DNA of 64,000 bases from the NCBI RefSeq assembly GCF_900111565.1, contig NZ_FOIK01000006.1, forward strand, positions 62,001 to 126,000, in the 5' to 3' direction. Made by a program: the position numbers and the translations under genes. Source of the stretch: Paenibacillus sp. NFR01 (lineage in GTDB: Bacteria > Bacillota > Bacilli > Paenibacillales > Paenibacillaceae). A model generated the notes under the pieces. It was not told the origin of the DNA and made no database searches. It worked only from the letters and a program-made list of their open reading frames with translations. Numbering within the stretch: the first letter of the stretch is position 1; each line of letters starts with the position of its first letter. Shown here piece by piece: positions 41,071-49,316 of the stretch.

Positions 41071-42381
41071 ATGAAAAGAAGGTTCGCTTTGATATTCGCA
41101 ATCGTTTGCACGCTAATTATCGCAGGTTGCGGCAACGGCGGCAACAATAATTCCGCTAACAAGGCCAATTCTACGGAAAAACCGGCAGAAACCTCTGCAG
41201 CGGAAGCCACGGAAGCTCCGGCTAAGAAAGACGTAACGATCAAAATGTTCCAGTTCAAGGTCGAAATCGCCGAGCAGCTGAACGCGCTGGCCGAAGAGTA
41301 CGAAAAAGAAACCGGCGTCAAGGTCGAAGTCGAAACGCATGGCGGCGGCGAAGATTACGGCGCGCTTCTGAAGGCAGAAATCGCCTCCGGCTCAGAGCCT
41401 GAAATCTTTAACAACGGCGGCTACACCGCCCTCGTTCCGTACATGGACCGCGCGACCGACCTGTCAAACGAGCCATGGGCCGCGAACCTGATTCCCACCT
41501 CCAAAACGCCTGCAACCGTAGACGGCAAGCTGTACGGCATGCCAATGAACGTCGAAGGTTACGGCCTCATTTATAACAAGGACCTGTTCGCTAAAGCGGG
41601 TATCACTGAAGAGCCAAAAACATTGTCCCAGCTGAAGGATGCTGTAGCAAAGCTGAAAGCTGCAGGCATCACGCCGTTTGAGGCGACCAATGAATGGTGG
41701 TCGATGGGGATTCACCTCGTGAACGTCGGCCTGGCCCACCAGCCTGACCCGAAAAAATTCATCGAGGACGTCAAAGCCGGCACGCAAACGATTAAAGGCA
41801 ACGCTGTATTCGAGCAATGGCTCGATCTCGTGGACGTGATTTTTGACAACGCTCAAGACAATAAAGTGACGACCGACTACGCGACCCAAGTCGCCGAATT
41901 CGCCGCCGGCAAGGCCGCGATGATGATGCAGGGCAATTGGACGCAAGGCGACATCGACAAAGTTGATCCGAACCTGAACCTCGGCCTGCTGCCGCTGCCG
42001 ATCAGCGATGAAGAAGGCACGATTCTCGTCGGCGTACCGAACAACTATATCGTTAACAGCAAATCCGCTCATCCGGAGGAAGCTAAAGCGTTCCTCAACT
42101 GGCTGGTCAGCTCCGAAACGGGCAAAAAATATTTGACCCAGGAATTCAAATTCATTCCGGCCGAAACGAACATCGAAGCCGCTGCGGCTGACATCGGCCA
42201 GGTAGCCGTCGCCGTACAAGAGAAATCCGCGACTGCCCTCGGCTGGAACTGGGATATGTTCCCGGACGGCGTAACCCAAGGCTTCGGCGCTGCGATGCAG
42301 GAATATCTCGGCGGACAGCTGAAACGCGATCAACTGCTGGAGAAGCTGGATAAAGCCGTGCAGGACATCGTAAAACAATAA
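41071..42381 (+). CDS. Sugar-binding lipoprotein of CUT1 ABC importer
   Basis: About 436 residues. Lipoprotein signal FALIFAIVCTLIIAGC with lipobox IAGC; then a Ser/Ala/Glu-rich linker and a solute-binding family 1 fold (YEKETGVKVEVETHGGG, EIFNNGGYTALVPYMD, VDGKLYGMPMNVEGYGLIYN, FAAGKAAMMMQGNW). The start at 41071 is set by GGGAGG; a longer frame from 41008 would begin in the promoter. The best guess is an oligosaccharide ligand; it cannot be named. Confidence 0.93.
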   Translation: MKRRFALIFAIVCTLIIAGCGNGGNNNSANKANSTEKPAETSAAEATEAPAKKDVTIKMFQFKVEIAEQLNALAEEYEKETGVKVEVETHGGGEDYGALLKAEIASGSEPEIFNNGGYTALVPYMDRATDLSNEPWAANLIPTSKTPATVDGKLYGMPMNVEGYGLIYNKDLFAKAGITEEPKTLSQLKDAVAKLKAAGITPFEATNEWWSMGIHLVNVGLAHQPDPKKFIEDVKAGTQTIKGNAVFEQWLDLVDVIFDNAQDNKVTTDYATQVAEFAAGKAAMMMQGNWTQGDIDKVDPNLNLGLLPLPISDEEGTILVGVPNNYIVNSKSAHPEEAKAFLNWLVSSETGKKYLTQEFKFIPAETNIEAAAADIGQVAVAVQEKSATALGWNWDMFPDGVTQGFGAAMQEYLGGQLKRDQLLEKLDKAVQDIVKQ

Positions 42382-42406
42382 CGTTCGGCTGAGGCCGGAT
42401 AAAATA

Positions 42407-42460
42407 AACAAAGGGCATTCACCAGGCCGCGTCACTAACGGCCTGGGAATGCCCTTTGTT
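42407..42460. terminator. Bidirectional terminator
   Basis: ACAAAGGGCATTC and GAATGCCCTTTGT, with an inner CAGGCCG/CGGCCTG stem, between the convergent binding-protein gene and the Ig-like protein gene. Confidence 0.88.
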
Positions 42461-42468
42461 GTTGTTGG

Positions 42469-43599
42469 CTAGTTTCGGTATAACGGGAACTTCTTCAACG
42501 CGTTCAACAGTGTCGTCGAGGCGTCCCGGAGCGCGTCCACGGGAGACTGGAGGTTCGCGTTCAAGGCCGTTTTCCAGGCTTGGAGAAGAGCTTCGCGCGA
42601 AGGATCGGAATAACCTAGGAATCCGGCGAATTGCTCCTTTTTCTCCGCGGAGAACTGCCCGGAGGTAAGGATGACCGTGTCGATGGTATCCTTGTCCGTT
42701 CCGGCTACCGCGATCAGCGCGGCGGCTTCATTGCCCCATGCCTTGTCGTCCGTTTCTTTCAAAACCGCATTGATCAGGAACGAAAGCGCCGCCGGGTCAC
42801 CCTTAAAGGTACTGACCAGGTAAGCAAGGCTGTAGCGAAGGTTGGCATCGGACGAAGTCAGCAGCAAATTGCCGAACGCCTGCAGCGCTTTGTCGGACTT
42901 GAAGACTTTCAGCAGCTCAAGCGCCGCTCTTTGCCCCCATTCGTCCCCTTCCGACTTGGTGAACAACGCTGCAATTTCCTTAATGTTGCCTTCCAGGTTA
43001 TGTACGGCAAAATCCTGCACCATCGCCGCCGACCAGGACGGCTCGCCTTTGACGATAATGGCTTGAAGGCCGGCAAGCAGCTGCTGGCGGTCGATATTCA
43101 GCAGTTTGGCCTGCTGGGCGGCTTCCTCTGCCGTCAGCTTGCTGTAATCTTTCTTGAACAACGTTTTAAGCCCGGTACGGATATCGGCGTCCAGCAGGGC
43201 CGGGTCCTTATAGACCACAGGTTTTGCCGAGGCGCTCGCCGTACTTCCACCAGCTGCCGCCGGCGCGGTGACCTGAATGACCACGCTCGCTTTGCCGCTG
43301 TATCCCTTCTGGGATACCGTTGCCGTAATTGCCGCTTTGCCTGCAGCGACGCCGGTAACGATGCCGGCCGAAGAGACCGAGGCGGTTTTGGCGTTGCTGC
43401 TGGCAAAGACGTACGTTACCTTAGCCGACGCCCTCAGCTTGGTTTTGAGGTCAAGTGTTGTGCCTTGTTTTAGCGACAGGACAGCCGATGTAAATTGGGG
43501 ATTTACGGCCTTGACCGGAGCGGCCAGCGCCGGTCCGGCAGTAAGACTCAGCAGAATGACCAAGAGCAGCGGGACAAACGTTAAGCGATTTTTCCACAT
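42469..43599 (-). CDS. Exported Ig-like plus helical-repeat protein under a c-di-GMP riboswitch
   Basis: A 376-residue secreted protein. Sec signal (FVPLLLVILLSLTAGPALAA), then one BIG2-type Ig-like domain (about 30-112: FTSAVLSLKQGTTLDLKTKL, SSAGIVTGVAAGKAAITATV). The roughly 260-residue alpha-helical C-terminal region resembles HEAT repeats (EIAALFTKSEGDEWGQRAAL, LRYSLAYLVSTFKGDPAALS). No sortase motif or S-layer homology domain is visible, so the means of surface retention is unknown. Its leader contains a class I cyclic-di-GMP riboswitch and terminator, so it is probably made according to the motile/sessile state. Confidence 0.8.
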   Translation of the reverse strand: MWKNRLTFVPLLLVILLSLTAGPALAAPVKAVNPQFTSAVLSLKQGTTLDLKTKLRASAKVTYVFASSNAKTASVSSAGIVTGVAAGKAAITATVSQKGYSGKASVVIQVTAPAAAGGSTASASAKPVVYKDPALLDADIRTGLKTLFKKDYSKLTAEEAAQQAKLLNIDRQQLLAGLQAIIVKGEPSWSAAMVQDFAVHNLEGNIKEIAALFTKSEGDEWGQRAALELLKVFKSDKALQAFGNLLLTSSDANLRYSLAYLVSTFKGDPAALSFLINAVLKETDDKAWGNEAAALIAVAGTDKDTIDTVILTSGQFSAEKKEQFAGFLGYSDPSREALLQAWKTALNANLQSPVDALRDASTTLLNALKKFPLYRN

Positions 43600-43707
43600 G
43601 AGGCGTATTCCTTCTTTCCTATTTCAATTCTTCGGGTTTGACGATTGCCGCCGTCTGGTTATGCTTCGCATACCTCTTGTAACGACGCAGCACTGCCGGA
43701 TTTGCAC

Positions 43708-43748
43708 ACAAAAACAGCTCCGATTTGACGCAATGTCACCTCGGAGCT
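43708..43748 (-). terminator. Riboswitch expression-platform terminator
   Basis: AGCTCCGA and TCGGAGCT arms. On the minus strand GTTTTTGTG follows. It lies directly after the c-di-GMP aptamer and before the Ig-like protein gene. Confidence 0.8.
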
Positions 43749-43764
43749 ATCTCTATAAGATCCT

Positions 43765-43848
43765 TATGGCAACTTGGCAATCATGGCCGATTTAACGGCT
43801 TTAGACCCATAGCTTTGTGTCATCACCTTTCGGTGACTTTACGATTAA
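43765..43848 (-). ncRNA. Class I cyclic-di-GMP riboswitch (GEMM-I type)
   Basis: On the minus strand: a stem with GAAA tetraloop (CACCGAAAGGTG), then the hallmark GACACAAAGCTATGGGTCTAA region. A variable hairpin (GCCGTTAAATCGGC) and the 3' core ATTGCCAAGTTGCC follow. This order and the CAAAGC...GGGTCTAA core identify the GEMM-I aptamer; the usual GACGCAAAGC reads GACACAAAGC here. A promoter lies upstream and an intrinsic terminator downstream. ON or OFF polarity cannot be read by eye. Confidence 0.85.
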
Positions 43849-43873
43849 CGCGGATATGTATTTCGTTTCCTCT

Positions 43874-43902
43874 ACTTTAGCATGGCTATTTTTTCCTGTA
43901 AA
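43874..43902 (-). promoter_or_regulatory. Promoter of the riboswitch-controlled gene
   Basis: On the minus strand: TTTACA, 17 bases, TAAAGT, about 30 bases upstream of the aptamer. Confidence 0.5.
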
Positions 43903-43934
43903 CAGATGCTGCCCATTGGTAGTGCGATGCAGAG

Positions 43935-43976
43935 AAAAAGGAGTTTTCCCGACCCAAGCCGGGAAAACTCCTTTTT
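43935..43976. terminator. Terminator downstream of the NRAMP gene
   Basis: GGAGTTTTCCC and GGGAAAACTCC with flanking A5 and T5 runs; functional in either direction. Confidence 0.88.
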
Positions 43977-44017
43977 GACAAAGCTTTGCCTGCGGCAGCC
44001 GCTTGGTGCCCGTGCAG

Positions 44018-45316
44018 CTACATAAACAGCTGTACGATCAGAAACAGGTTCAGCGCGACGACCAGCGCTGAAATGACCCAGCCTGCGGCGGTGGTGACCC
44101 GGTGGTTGACCAGCCCGCCCATAATGCGGCGGTTCGCGGTGAACATCACCAGCGGGATCAACGCAAAGGCAATGCCGAAGGACAAGACCACCTGGCTCAT
44201 GACCAGCGCATGCGTCGGATTGATGCCGAAGGCGATAATCGCTAACGGAGGAAAGACGGTGATCGCCCGGCGAAGGTACAGATTGATCCGTTTGTTGATG
44301 AAGCCCTGCATCACGACGTCCCCGGACAGCGTGCCGACCGACGAGCTGGACAATCCGGCGATCAGCAGGCCAAGGCCAAAGGAAATCGCGGTCATCGGCC
44401 CTGAAATCTGCCGGAACTGCTGGAAGGCGATATCCAGATCCTCGACTACCAGCCCGTTTTTGAAAAAGAGCGCCGCCGAGACGATCACCATCGCCATATT
44501 CACCGCGCCGGCAATAACCATCGCAATAACGATGTCGAACAACTCCAGCTTGAAAATCTTCCGTTTCTCGCGGTCGTCCTTGCCGACCACGCGGTTTTGC
44601 GTCAGCGACGAATGCAGGTAAATCGCATGCGGCATCACCGTCGCGCCGAGGATGCCCGCTGCCAGCAATACGCTGTCCGTGCCGGCAAAGCTTGGCGTAA
44701 AGATCCCGGCAACCACGCTGCCGGCATCCGGCTTCGCAACGATCACCTGGAACAGAAAAGCAAGGACGACGACCATCACCATCCCAGCGATGCCGGCTTC
44801 AAGCGTCCGGTGGCCGCGCCGCTGCAGCTCCAGAATGGCAAAGGAGCCCGCTGCGGTAATCAGTGCCGCTGGCAGCATCGGGATGCCGAACAGCAGATAT
44901 AAACCGAGGGCAGCACCGATGAATTCCGCCAGATCGGTCGCAATAATGACCAGTTCGCTTTGAATCCACAGAAAAATCGAAGTCCCGCGGGAAAAATTCT
45001 CCCGGGCCACTTCCGGCAAATTTTTGCCGGTGGCGATGCCGAGTTTGGCGGACAACGACTGGATCAGAACGGCCATCAGATTCGAAGCGGCAATGACCCA
45101 GAGCAATAAATAGCCGTATTTCGAGCCGGCTGTGATGTTCGTGGCAAAATTCCCGGGATCCAAATAGGCGACCGAAGCGATAAACGCCGGGCCCAGAAAC
45201 GGGAGCAGCCGCTTCAGTCCTTTTACCTCTCCATTAAGCACCGCTTGCGCGGACAGCTTTTTGCGGGCTTTTGCCATTGGAGGCTGCCCTACTTGCCCTA
45301 CTGCGCTTTGCTCCAT
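44018..45316 (-). CDS. mntH: NRAMP-family divalent metal (Mn2+) transporter
   Basis: A 432-residue, proton-coupled metal importer with 11 predicted membrane helices. Metal-site motif DPGNFATN in helix 1 and MPHAIYLHS in helix 6 are intact; the latter carries the Met typical of Mn/Fe selectivity. LSSSSVGTLSG is also family-typical. A MntR-like box and two tandem 20-bp repeats lie upstream, which supports manganese uptake. It has its own terminator. An internal ATG (MAKARKK) is an alternative start 13 codons in. Confidence 0.93.
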   Translation of the reverse strand: MEQSAVGQVGQPPMAKARKKLSAQAVLNGEVKGLKRLLPFLGPAFIASVAYLDPGNFATNITAGSKYGYLLLWVIAASNLMAVLIQSLSAKLGIATGKNLPEVARENFSRGTSIFLWIQSELVIIATDLAEFIGAALGLYLLFGIPMLPAALITAAGSFAILELQRRGHRTLEAGIAGMVMVVVLAFLFQVIVAKPDAGSVVAGIFTPSFAGTDSVLLAAGILGATVMPHAIYLHSSLTQNRVVGKDDREKRKIFKLELFDIVIAMVIAGAVNMAMVIVSAALFFKNGLVVEDLDIAFQQFRQISGPMTAISFGLGLLIAGLSSSSVGTLSGDVVMQGFINKRINLYLRRAITVFPPLAIIAFGINPTHALVMSQVVLSFGIAFALIPLVMFTANRRIMGGLVNHRVTTAAGWVISALVVALNLFLIVQLFM

Positions 45317-45340
45317 GATTCTCGCCCTCCTCTCTCCCGA

Positions 45341-45380
45341 AAAAGTTGTCTATATACATGAAAAGTTGTCTATGCTCATT
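45341..45380 (-). repeat. Two tandem 20-bp repeats upstream of mntH
   Basis: AAAAGTTGTCTATATACATG followed directly by AAAAGTTGTCTATGCTCATT, next to the MntR-like box. Possible additional regulator half-sites. Confidence 0.7.
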
Positions 45381-45382
45381 AA

Positions 45383-45399
45383 AGTTTCCTTGGTGCAAC
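45383..45399 (-). promoter_or_regulatory. MntR-like box
   Basis: On the minus strand GTTGCACCAAGGAAACT, close to the Bacillus subtilis mntH MntR site TTTGCATGAAGGAAACT (from memory), 67 bases before the gene start. Confidence 0.55.
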
Positions 45400-45525
45400 T
45401 TTTTGATATGCTTTATTATATGCTGGGATTTGAAAAATGTAAATGTAAATTTTCAGGAACCTTAAACCGGCTGGAAGTCCATTCATGATCTAGGATCCTG
45501 CTTCATGGCCACTGATCCATGTACA

Positions 45526-47211
45526 TTAAGCCCTGCCCTTGTATCCGTCCTTCAGCGGCACAATCCGGTTGAACACTTTGCGTTCCTCACCGGTCAACAC
45601 AAGATCGGCGCAAAAAAATCCGTGGCGCATAAATTGGAATTTCTCCCCCGGCTTCGCTTCCGCCGCGTACGGCTCCAGCAGGCAACCCGTCAGCACTTTG
45701 CGCGATTCCGAGTTGATGCAATCGCTCCAGCTTTCCCCTTCGCCCGGCGTCTCTTCACCAAGAAGCAGCTTGTCGTACAAATGCACCTCCGCCGGCACGG
45801 CATGCTTCGCCGGAACCCAGTGGATCGTTGCCTTCACTTTGCGTTCGTTGAAGCCGCTGCCGCTCTTCGTGCGCGGATCATACGTACAGCGCAGCTCCGT
45901 AATTTCGCCCGTGGCTTCGTCCTTGACGGCTTCCTCGCAGCGAAGGAAATACGCACCCTTCAGGCGCACCTCGCCGCCCGGCACGAGCCGGTGATATCCC
46001 GGCGCAGGGATCTCCATAAAGTCCTCGCGCTCAATGTACAGCTCCCGTCCGAACGGAACGAGACGTTTGCCAAGTTCGCGGTTCTCGCTGTTATTTTCCA
46101 GCTCCAGCAGTTCTTCCCCGCCTTCCGGATAGTTGATGATCGTCACCTTCAGGGGGTCCAGCACCGCCATCATGCCGGGCGCCGAAGCTTTGAGATCCTG
46201 CCGTAGACAATGCTCCAGCAGCGAAAAATCAATGACCGCCTGATTGCGCACCATACCGATTTCTTCCACGAACCGCCGGATGCTCTCCGGGGTGAACCCC
46301 CGGCGGCGCAGCCCGCGCAGTGTAGGCATCCGCGGATCATCCCACCCGTCGACGTAACCGCCGGCAACAAGCTGCCGCAGATAACGTTTGCTCGTCACGA
46401 CACCGGTGAGATTGACCCGGCCGAATTCCCTTTGCTTCGGGGCTTCAGGGAATTCCAGCGCCTCCAGCACCCATTCGTACAGCGGCCGGTGATCCTTGAA
46501 CTCTTGCGAGCACAGCGAATGGGTCACGCCTTCGATCGCATCTTGAACCGGGTGGGCATAGTCATACATCGGATAGATGCACCATTTGTCGCCCGTCCGG
46601 TAATGCGGCGCATGGATAATCCGGTAGAGCACCGGATCCCGCAAATTGATATTCGGCGAGGCCATATCGATCTTCGCCCGCAAAACCCTGGTTCCGGTAG
46701 GATATGCGCCTGCCCGCATCGCGGTGAATAGAGCCAGATTCTCTTCCGGCGTCCGGTTCCGGTACGGACTGTCCGTGCCCGGCTCGGTCAGCGTCCCCCG
46801 GGAAGCCGACAGCTCCTCCGCCGTCAGGTCGCATACGTACGCTTTGCCCTTGCGGATCAGCGCAACCGCGCAGTCATAGATGCGTTCCGAATAATCGGAG
46901 CCGAAATAAATATGCTCGCCGGGATCGCAGCCCAGCCACTTGATATCCTCGGTAATGGCCGTTACATATTCCATATCCTCTTTAAGCGGATTCGTATCAT
47001 CGAACCGCAGATTAAATTGTCCACCGAACGCTTTGGCCAAGCGATAATTCGTATGGATGGCAAAAGCACTCCCAATATGAAGATACCCGTTTGGCTCCGG
47101 CGGAAACCGGGTGCATATCTCCCGGCCGTATACGCCCTCGGCAATATCGGCCTTGATGATTTTCTCCATAAAGTCGTCTTTCTCGGTCATGACTTCATTT
47201 ATTCGCGTCAT
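45526..47211 (-). CDS. glnS: Glutaminyl-tRNA synthetase
   Basis: Class I synthetase of about 561 residues charging tRNA-Gln directly. HIGH-type motif PPEPNGYLHIGSAFAI, tRNA-acceptor region YDYAHPVQDAIEGVTHS, KMSKS-equivalent VVTSKRYL, and a two-barrel C-terminal anticodon domain (KGAYFLRCEEAVKDEATGEI, KVKATIHWVPAKHAVP). The start at 47211 is placed 6 bases after AGGAGGG. GlnRS is patchy in Firmicutes, most of which use GatCAB amidation, so this gene was probably acquired early by transfer. It is preceded by a T-box leader with a Gln codon. Confidence 0.96.
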   Translation of the reverse strand: MTRINEVMTEKDDFMEKIIKADIAEGVYGREICTRFPPEPNGYLHIGSAFAIHTNYRLAKAFGGQFNLRFDDTNPLKEDMEYVTAITEDIKWLGCDPGEHIYFGSDYSERIYDCAVALIRKGKAYVCDLTAEELSASRGTLTEPGTDSPYRNRTPEENLALFTAMRAGAYPTGTRVLRAKIDMASPNINLRDPVLYRIIHAPHYRTGDKWCIYPMYDYAHPVQDAIEGVTHSLCSQEFKDHRPLYEWVLEALEFPEAPKQREFGRVNLTGVVTSKRYLRQLVAGGYVDGWDDPRMPTLRGLRRRGFTPESIRRFVEEIGMVRNQAVIDFSLLEHCLRQDLKASAPGMMAVLDPLKVTIINYPEGGEELLELENNSENRELGKRLVPFGRELYIEREDFMEIPAPGYHRLVPGGEVRLKGAYFLRCEEAVKDEATGEITELRCTYDPRTKSGSGFNERKVKATIHWVPAKHAVPAEVHLYDKLLLGEETPGEGESWSDCINSESRKVLTGCLLEPYAAEAKPGEKFQFMRHGFFCADLVLTGEERKVFNRIVPLKDGYKGRA

Positions 47212-47276
47212 CTTCATCCCTCCTGTTTATTGGCAAACCGCTAATTCTCCAGGTTCTTGCAGCCTTTTTGGACAAT

Positions 47277-47575
47277 AAAAAAATCCCACCTCCAAGACGT
47301 TGGTCTTGGGGACGAGATTGTTCGCGGTGCCACCCCAGGTTTATTAACATGTCGCCATGCTAACCTCTGAAAGTACGGCCATACGCCGGATCAAGCTCGC
47401 ATGGGTTATACTCCGGCTCTGTAACAGGAGCGCCTGTCAGACCATCCCCGGTATTCCGCCGGTTCCGGTCCGCCGCTCGGAGGCTTGGTTCAGTCCGCGT
47501 GTCCCTGCCCCTTTTCAGCAACCGGGGCTCTCTGTGAGGTAACGTCGGACTTACTCTTCTCGTCGTCGCGTTTGT
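47277..47575 (-). ncRNA. T-box leader upstream of glnS, Gln (CAA) specifier
   Basis: On the minus strand the T-box TGGGGTGGCACCGCG is at 47323-47337, then the terminator AUCUCGUCCCCAAGAC/GUCUUGGAGGUGGGAU with seven Ts. Stem I begins AGAAGAGTAAGTCCG and returns CGGACTGAAC-CAA-GCCTCC, giving CAA at 47485-47487 as specifier, a glutamine codon that matches the gene. Predicts induction by uncharged tRNA-Gln. Confidence 0.94.
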
Positions 47576-47629
47576 CATTGTTGCCTAATAGCATACCAGA
47601 ATTTTTGCCGTTGTAAAGCGGCCTGGCGA

Positions 47630-49189
47630 CTACGCCTCTCCGGTGAGCGCCGCCAGCAGCGACTGCGCCTCCTCATGGTCCGGAGCCAGCGTCAGCGCCT
47701 TGCGGGTGTATGCGATTGCGGATTCCAGATCATCCGCTTCATAGCGGCAGATCGCCAGGCAATACAGCACCGTAATATCCGGCGTTTCGCTTTCGGCCTC
47801 CAGCGATTGCCCAAGAAACCACTCGGCGGCGGCATACCGTTCCATTTCGAACAGCAGCAGTCCGGCGTCAAGCGCCAGATCGTACGGCTGCGGCATTTCG
47901 TAATAACCGGACCACATGGCATAAATACCGCTGCGCAGGTCTTCCAGCTCCTCGTCGCTCGCTTCCGATAGCAGACCGGATAACTGTTCGGCATTCTGGA
48001 TAAACCATTCGGCATCGAAGCAACCCAGCCGCCAGAAGGCAAGGAACGGCTGAAGCTCCATAGACCCGATCTGCCGGTCCACCAACAGCTTCAGGCTGAA
48101 AAAGTCATCCGGTCCGAATCTGCCGATAAACCGGTTGTAGGCCAAACGGGTATGCCGAAGCTCCTGCGGCCGTTCGGTCATGGCAATGATGCCCACGTTA
48201 AGGTTTTTGTAATGATGCTTCGTAAAAAAGGATTGTGCCCCGCGCTGTCCGAAAACATGCGTCATAGCATGATAATTAGCCGTAAAAGACACGCTGCCGT
48301 GATGAATCAGCGACGGCGGCGCGGCAAACCTCCAGTTCTCCATCCGGTGGTCGCCCTTATCGGCGGTCAGCAGCAGGAACCCGGAACGGGATAAGGCGCC
48401 AAGCCGCTCCATGCAGGCGATCGCCGTATCCGGAAACAGGATATGCGAGTCCTCCAGCTCCGCCTGATACAGCCGGGTCGTCTCCCGGTATGGATAGTCC
48501 GGCGTTTCGTAAACTTCGGCGCGGCGGTAATGATACGCCGGAGCCAGCTTGCCGAGCAGCTCCCCCGGTTTCATGGCCTCATGGTTCTCCGGCAGCCCCA
48601 GCGAAATTTCGCATTCGAAGATGCGGCCTTCATCCACGTAGATCAGCTGCTGCGGAATGCTGTCAAAGAAGTAATTGGCAATGACGAATACCGGCTGGCT
48701 CAACGAACCGGCCGAAATGACCTCGCCGCTGTGCAGCAGATAAAGCTCCCGGTCCAAGGTCGCATCGAAGCGGGCGAAATCGAGCACGCCTTGCTCGCAG
48801 TAAGGCCGAAGCTTCGGATGGCGCTGCCAGCTTGTTATATTTTTATCCGAGAAATCGGTCAAAATATACCGGTAAGGCGGCAGCGCCATGCCCGATTCGG
48901 CCACCAGTCGCTCCAGCCGATGAAGGATATGAAAGCCCAGCCGGCCGGGACCGGCGCCGAGCTCTGCAATCACGACCGGCTCTTCCGGGTCGCCGAGCGC
49001 TGCCCGGTCCAGCAAAAATCCGAAGATCATCTCGGCGTACGCCTCGGCAATCATCGGATTGCTTGTAATATATTGCGGCACCTGGTCATTACGCCAGGCA
49101 TCCGGCCCAAGTTCATTGTAGTAAGTCCGAAGCATTTCCCAGATCGGAGCCTCGCTGAAACGGTAATGCGGTTCGTCGTGTTCGTTCAT
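47630..49189 (-). CDS. SAM-dependent methyltransferase-like protein with C-terminal TPR
   Basis: A 519-residue protein. N-terminal Rossmann methyltransferase domain with motif I ELGAGPGRLGFHILHRLE (about residues 75-92), ILTDFSDKNITSW and FVIANYFFDSIPQQLIYVDE, a layout resembling SAM-dependent (MidA/NDUFAF7-like) enzymes. The last roughly 120 residues hold TPR-like repeats (LDAGLLLFEMERYAAAEWFL, YEADDLESAIAYTRKALTLA). The substrate is unknown; the TPR part suggests a protein partner. The ribosome site is weak (AGGTATACC). Confidence 0.75.
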   Translation of the reverse strand: MNEHDEPHYRFSEAPIWEMLRTYYNELGPDAWRNDQVPQYITSNPMIAEAYAEMIFGFLLDRAALGDPEEPVVIAELGAGPGRLGFHILHRLERLVAESGMALPPYRYILTDFSDKNITSWQRHPKLRPYCEQGVLDFARFDATLDRELYLLHSGEVISAGSLSQPVFVIANYFFDSIPQQLIYVDEGRIFECEISLGLPENHEAMKPGELLGKLAPAYHYRRAEVYETPDYPYRETTRLYQAELEDSHILFPDTAIACMERLGALSRSGFLLLTADKGDHRMENWRFAAPPSLIHHGSVSFTANYHAMTHVFGQRGAQSFFTKHHYKNLNVGIIAMTERPQELRHTRLAYNRFIGRFGPDDFFSLKLLVDRQIGSMELQPFLAFWRLGCFDAEWFIQNAEQLSGLLSEASDEELEDLRSGIYAMWSGYYEMPQPYDLALDAGLLLFEMERYAAAEWFLGQSLEAESETPDITVLYCLAICRYEADDLESAIAYTRKALTLAPDHEEAQSLLAALTGEA

Positions 49190-49316
49190 GGATCGGTATA
49201 CCTGCGCTTTCTCTCGGGATCATTCCTTTTCATGAAGCTAGCATCCCCGATCCTGGCGCATCTGTCAACTAACGGAGCCTGCAGGATGCCGGTAACGGCA
49301 GAAGTGAGCATTCTTG

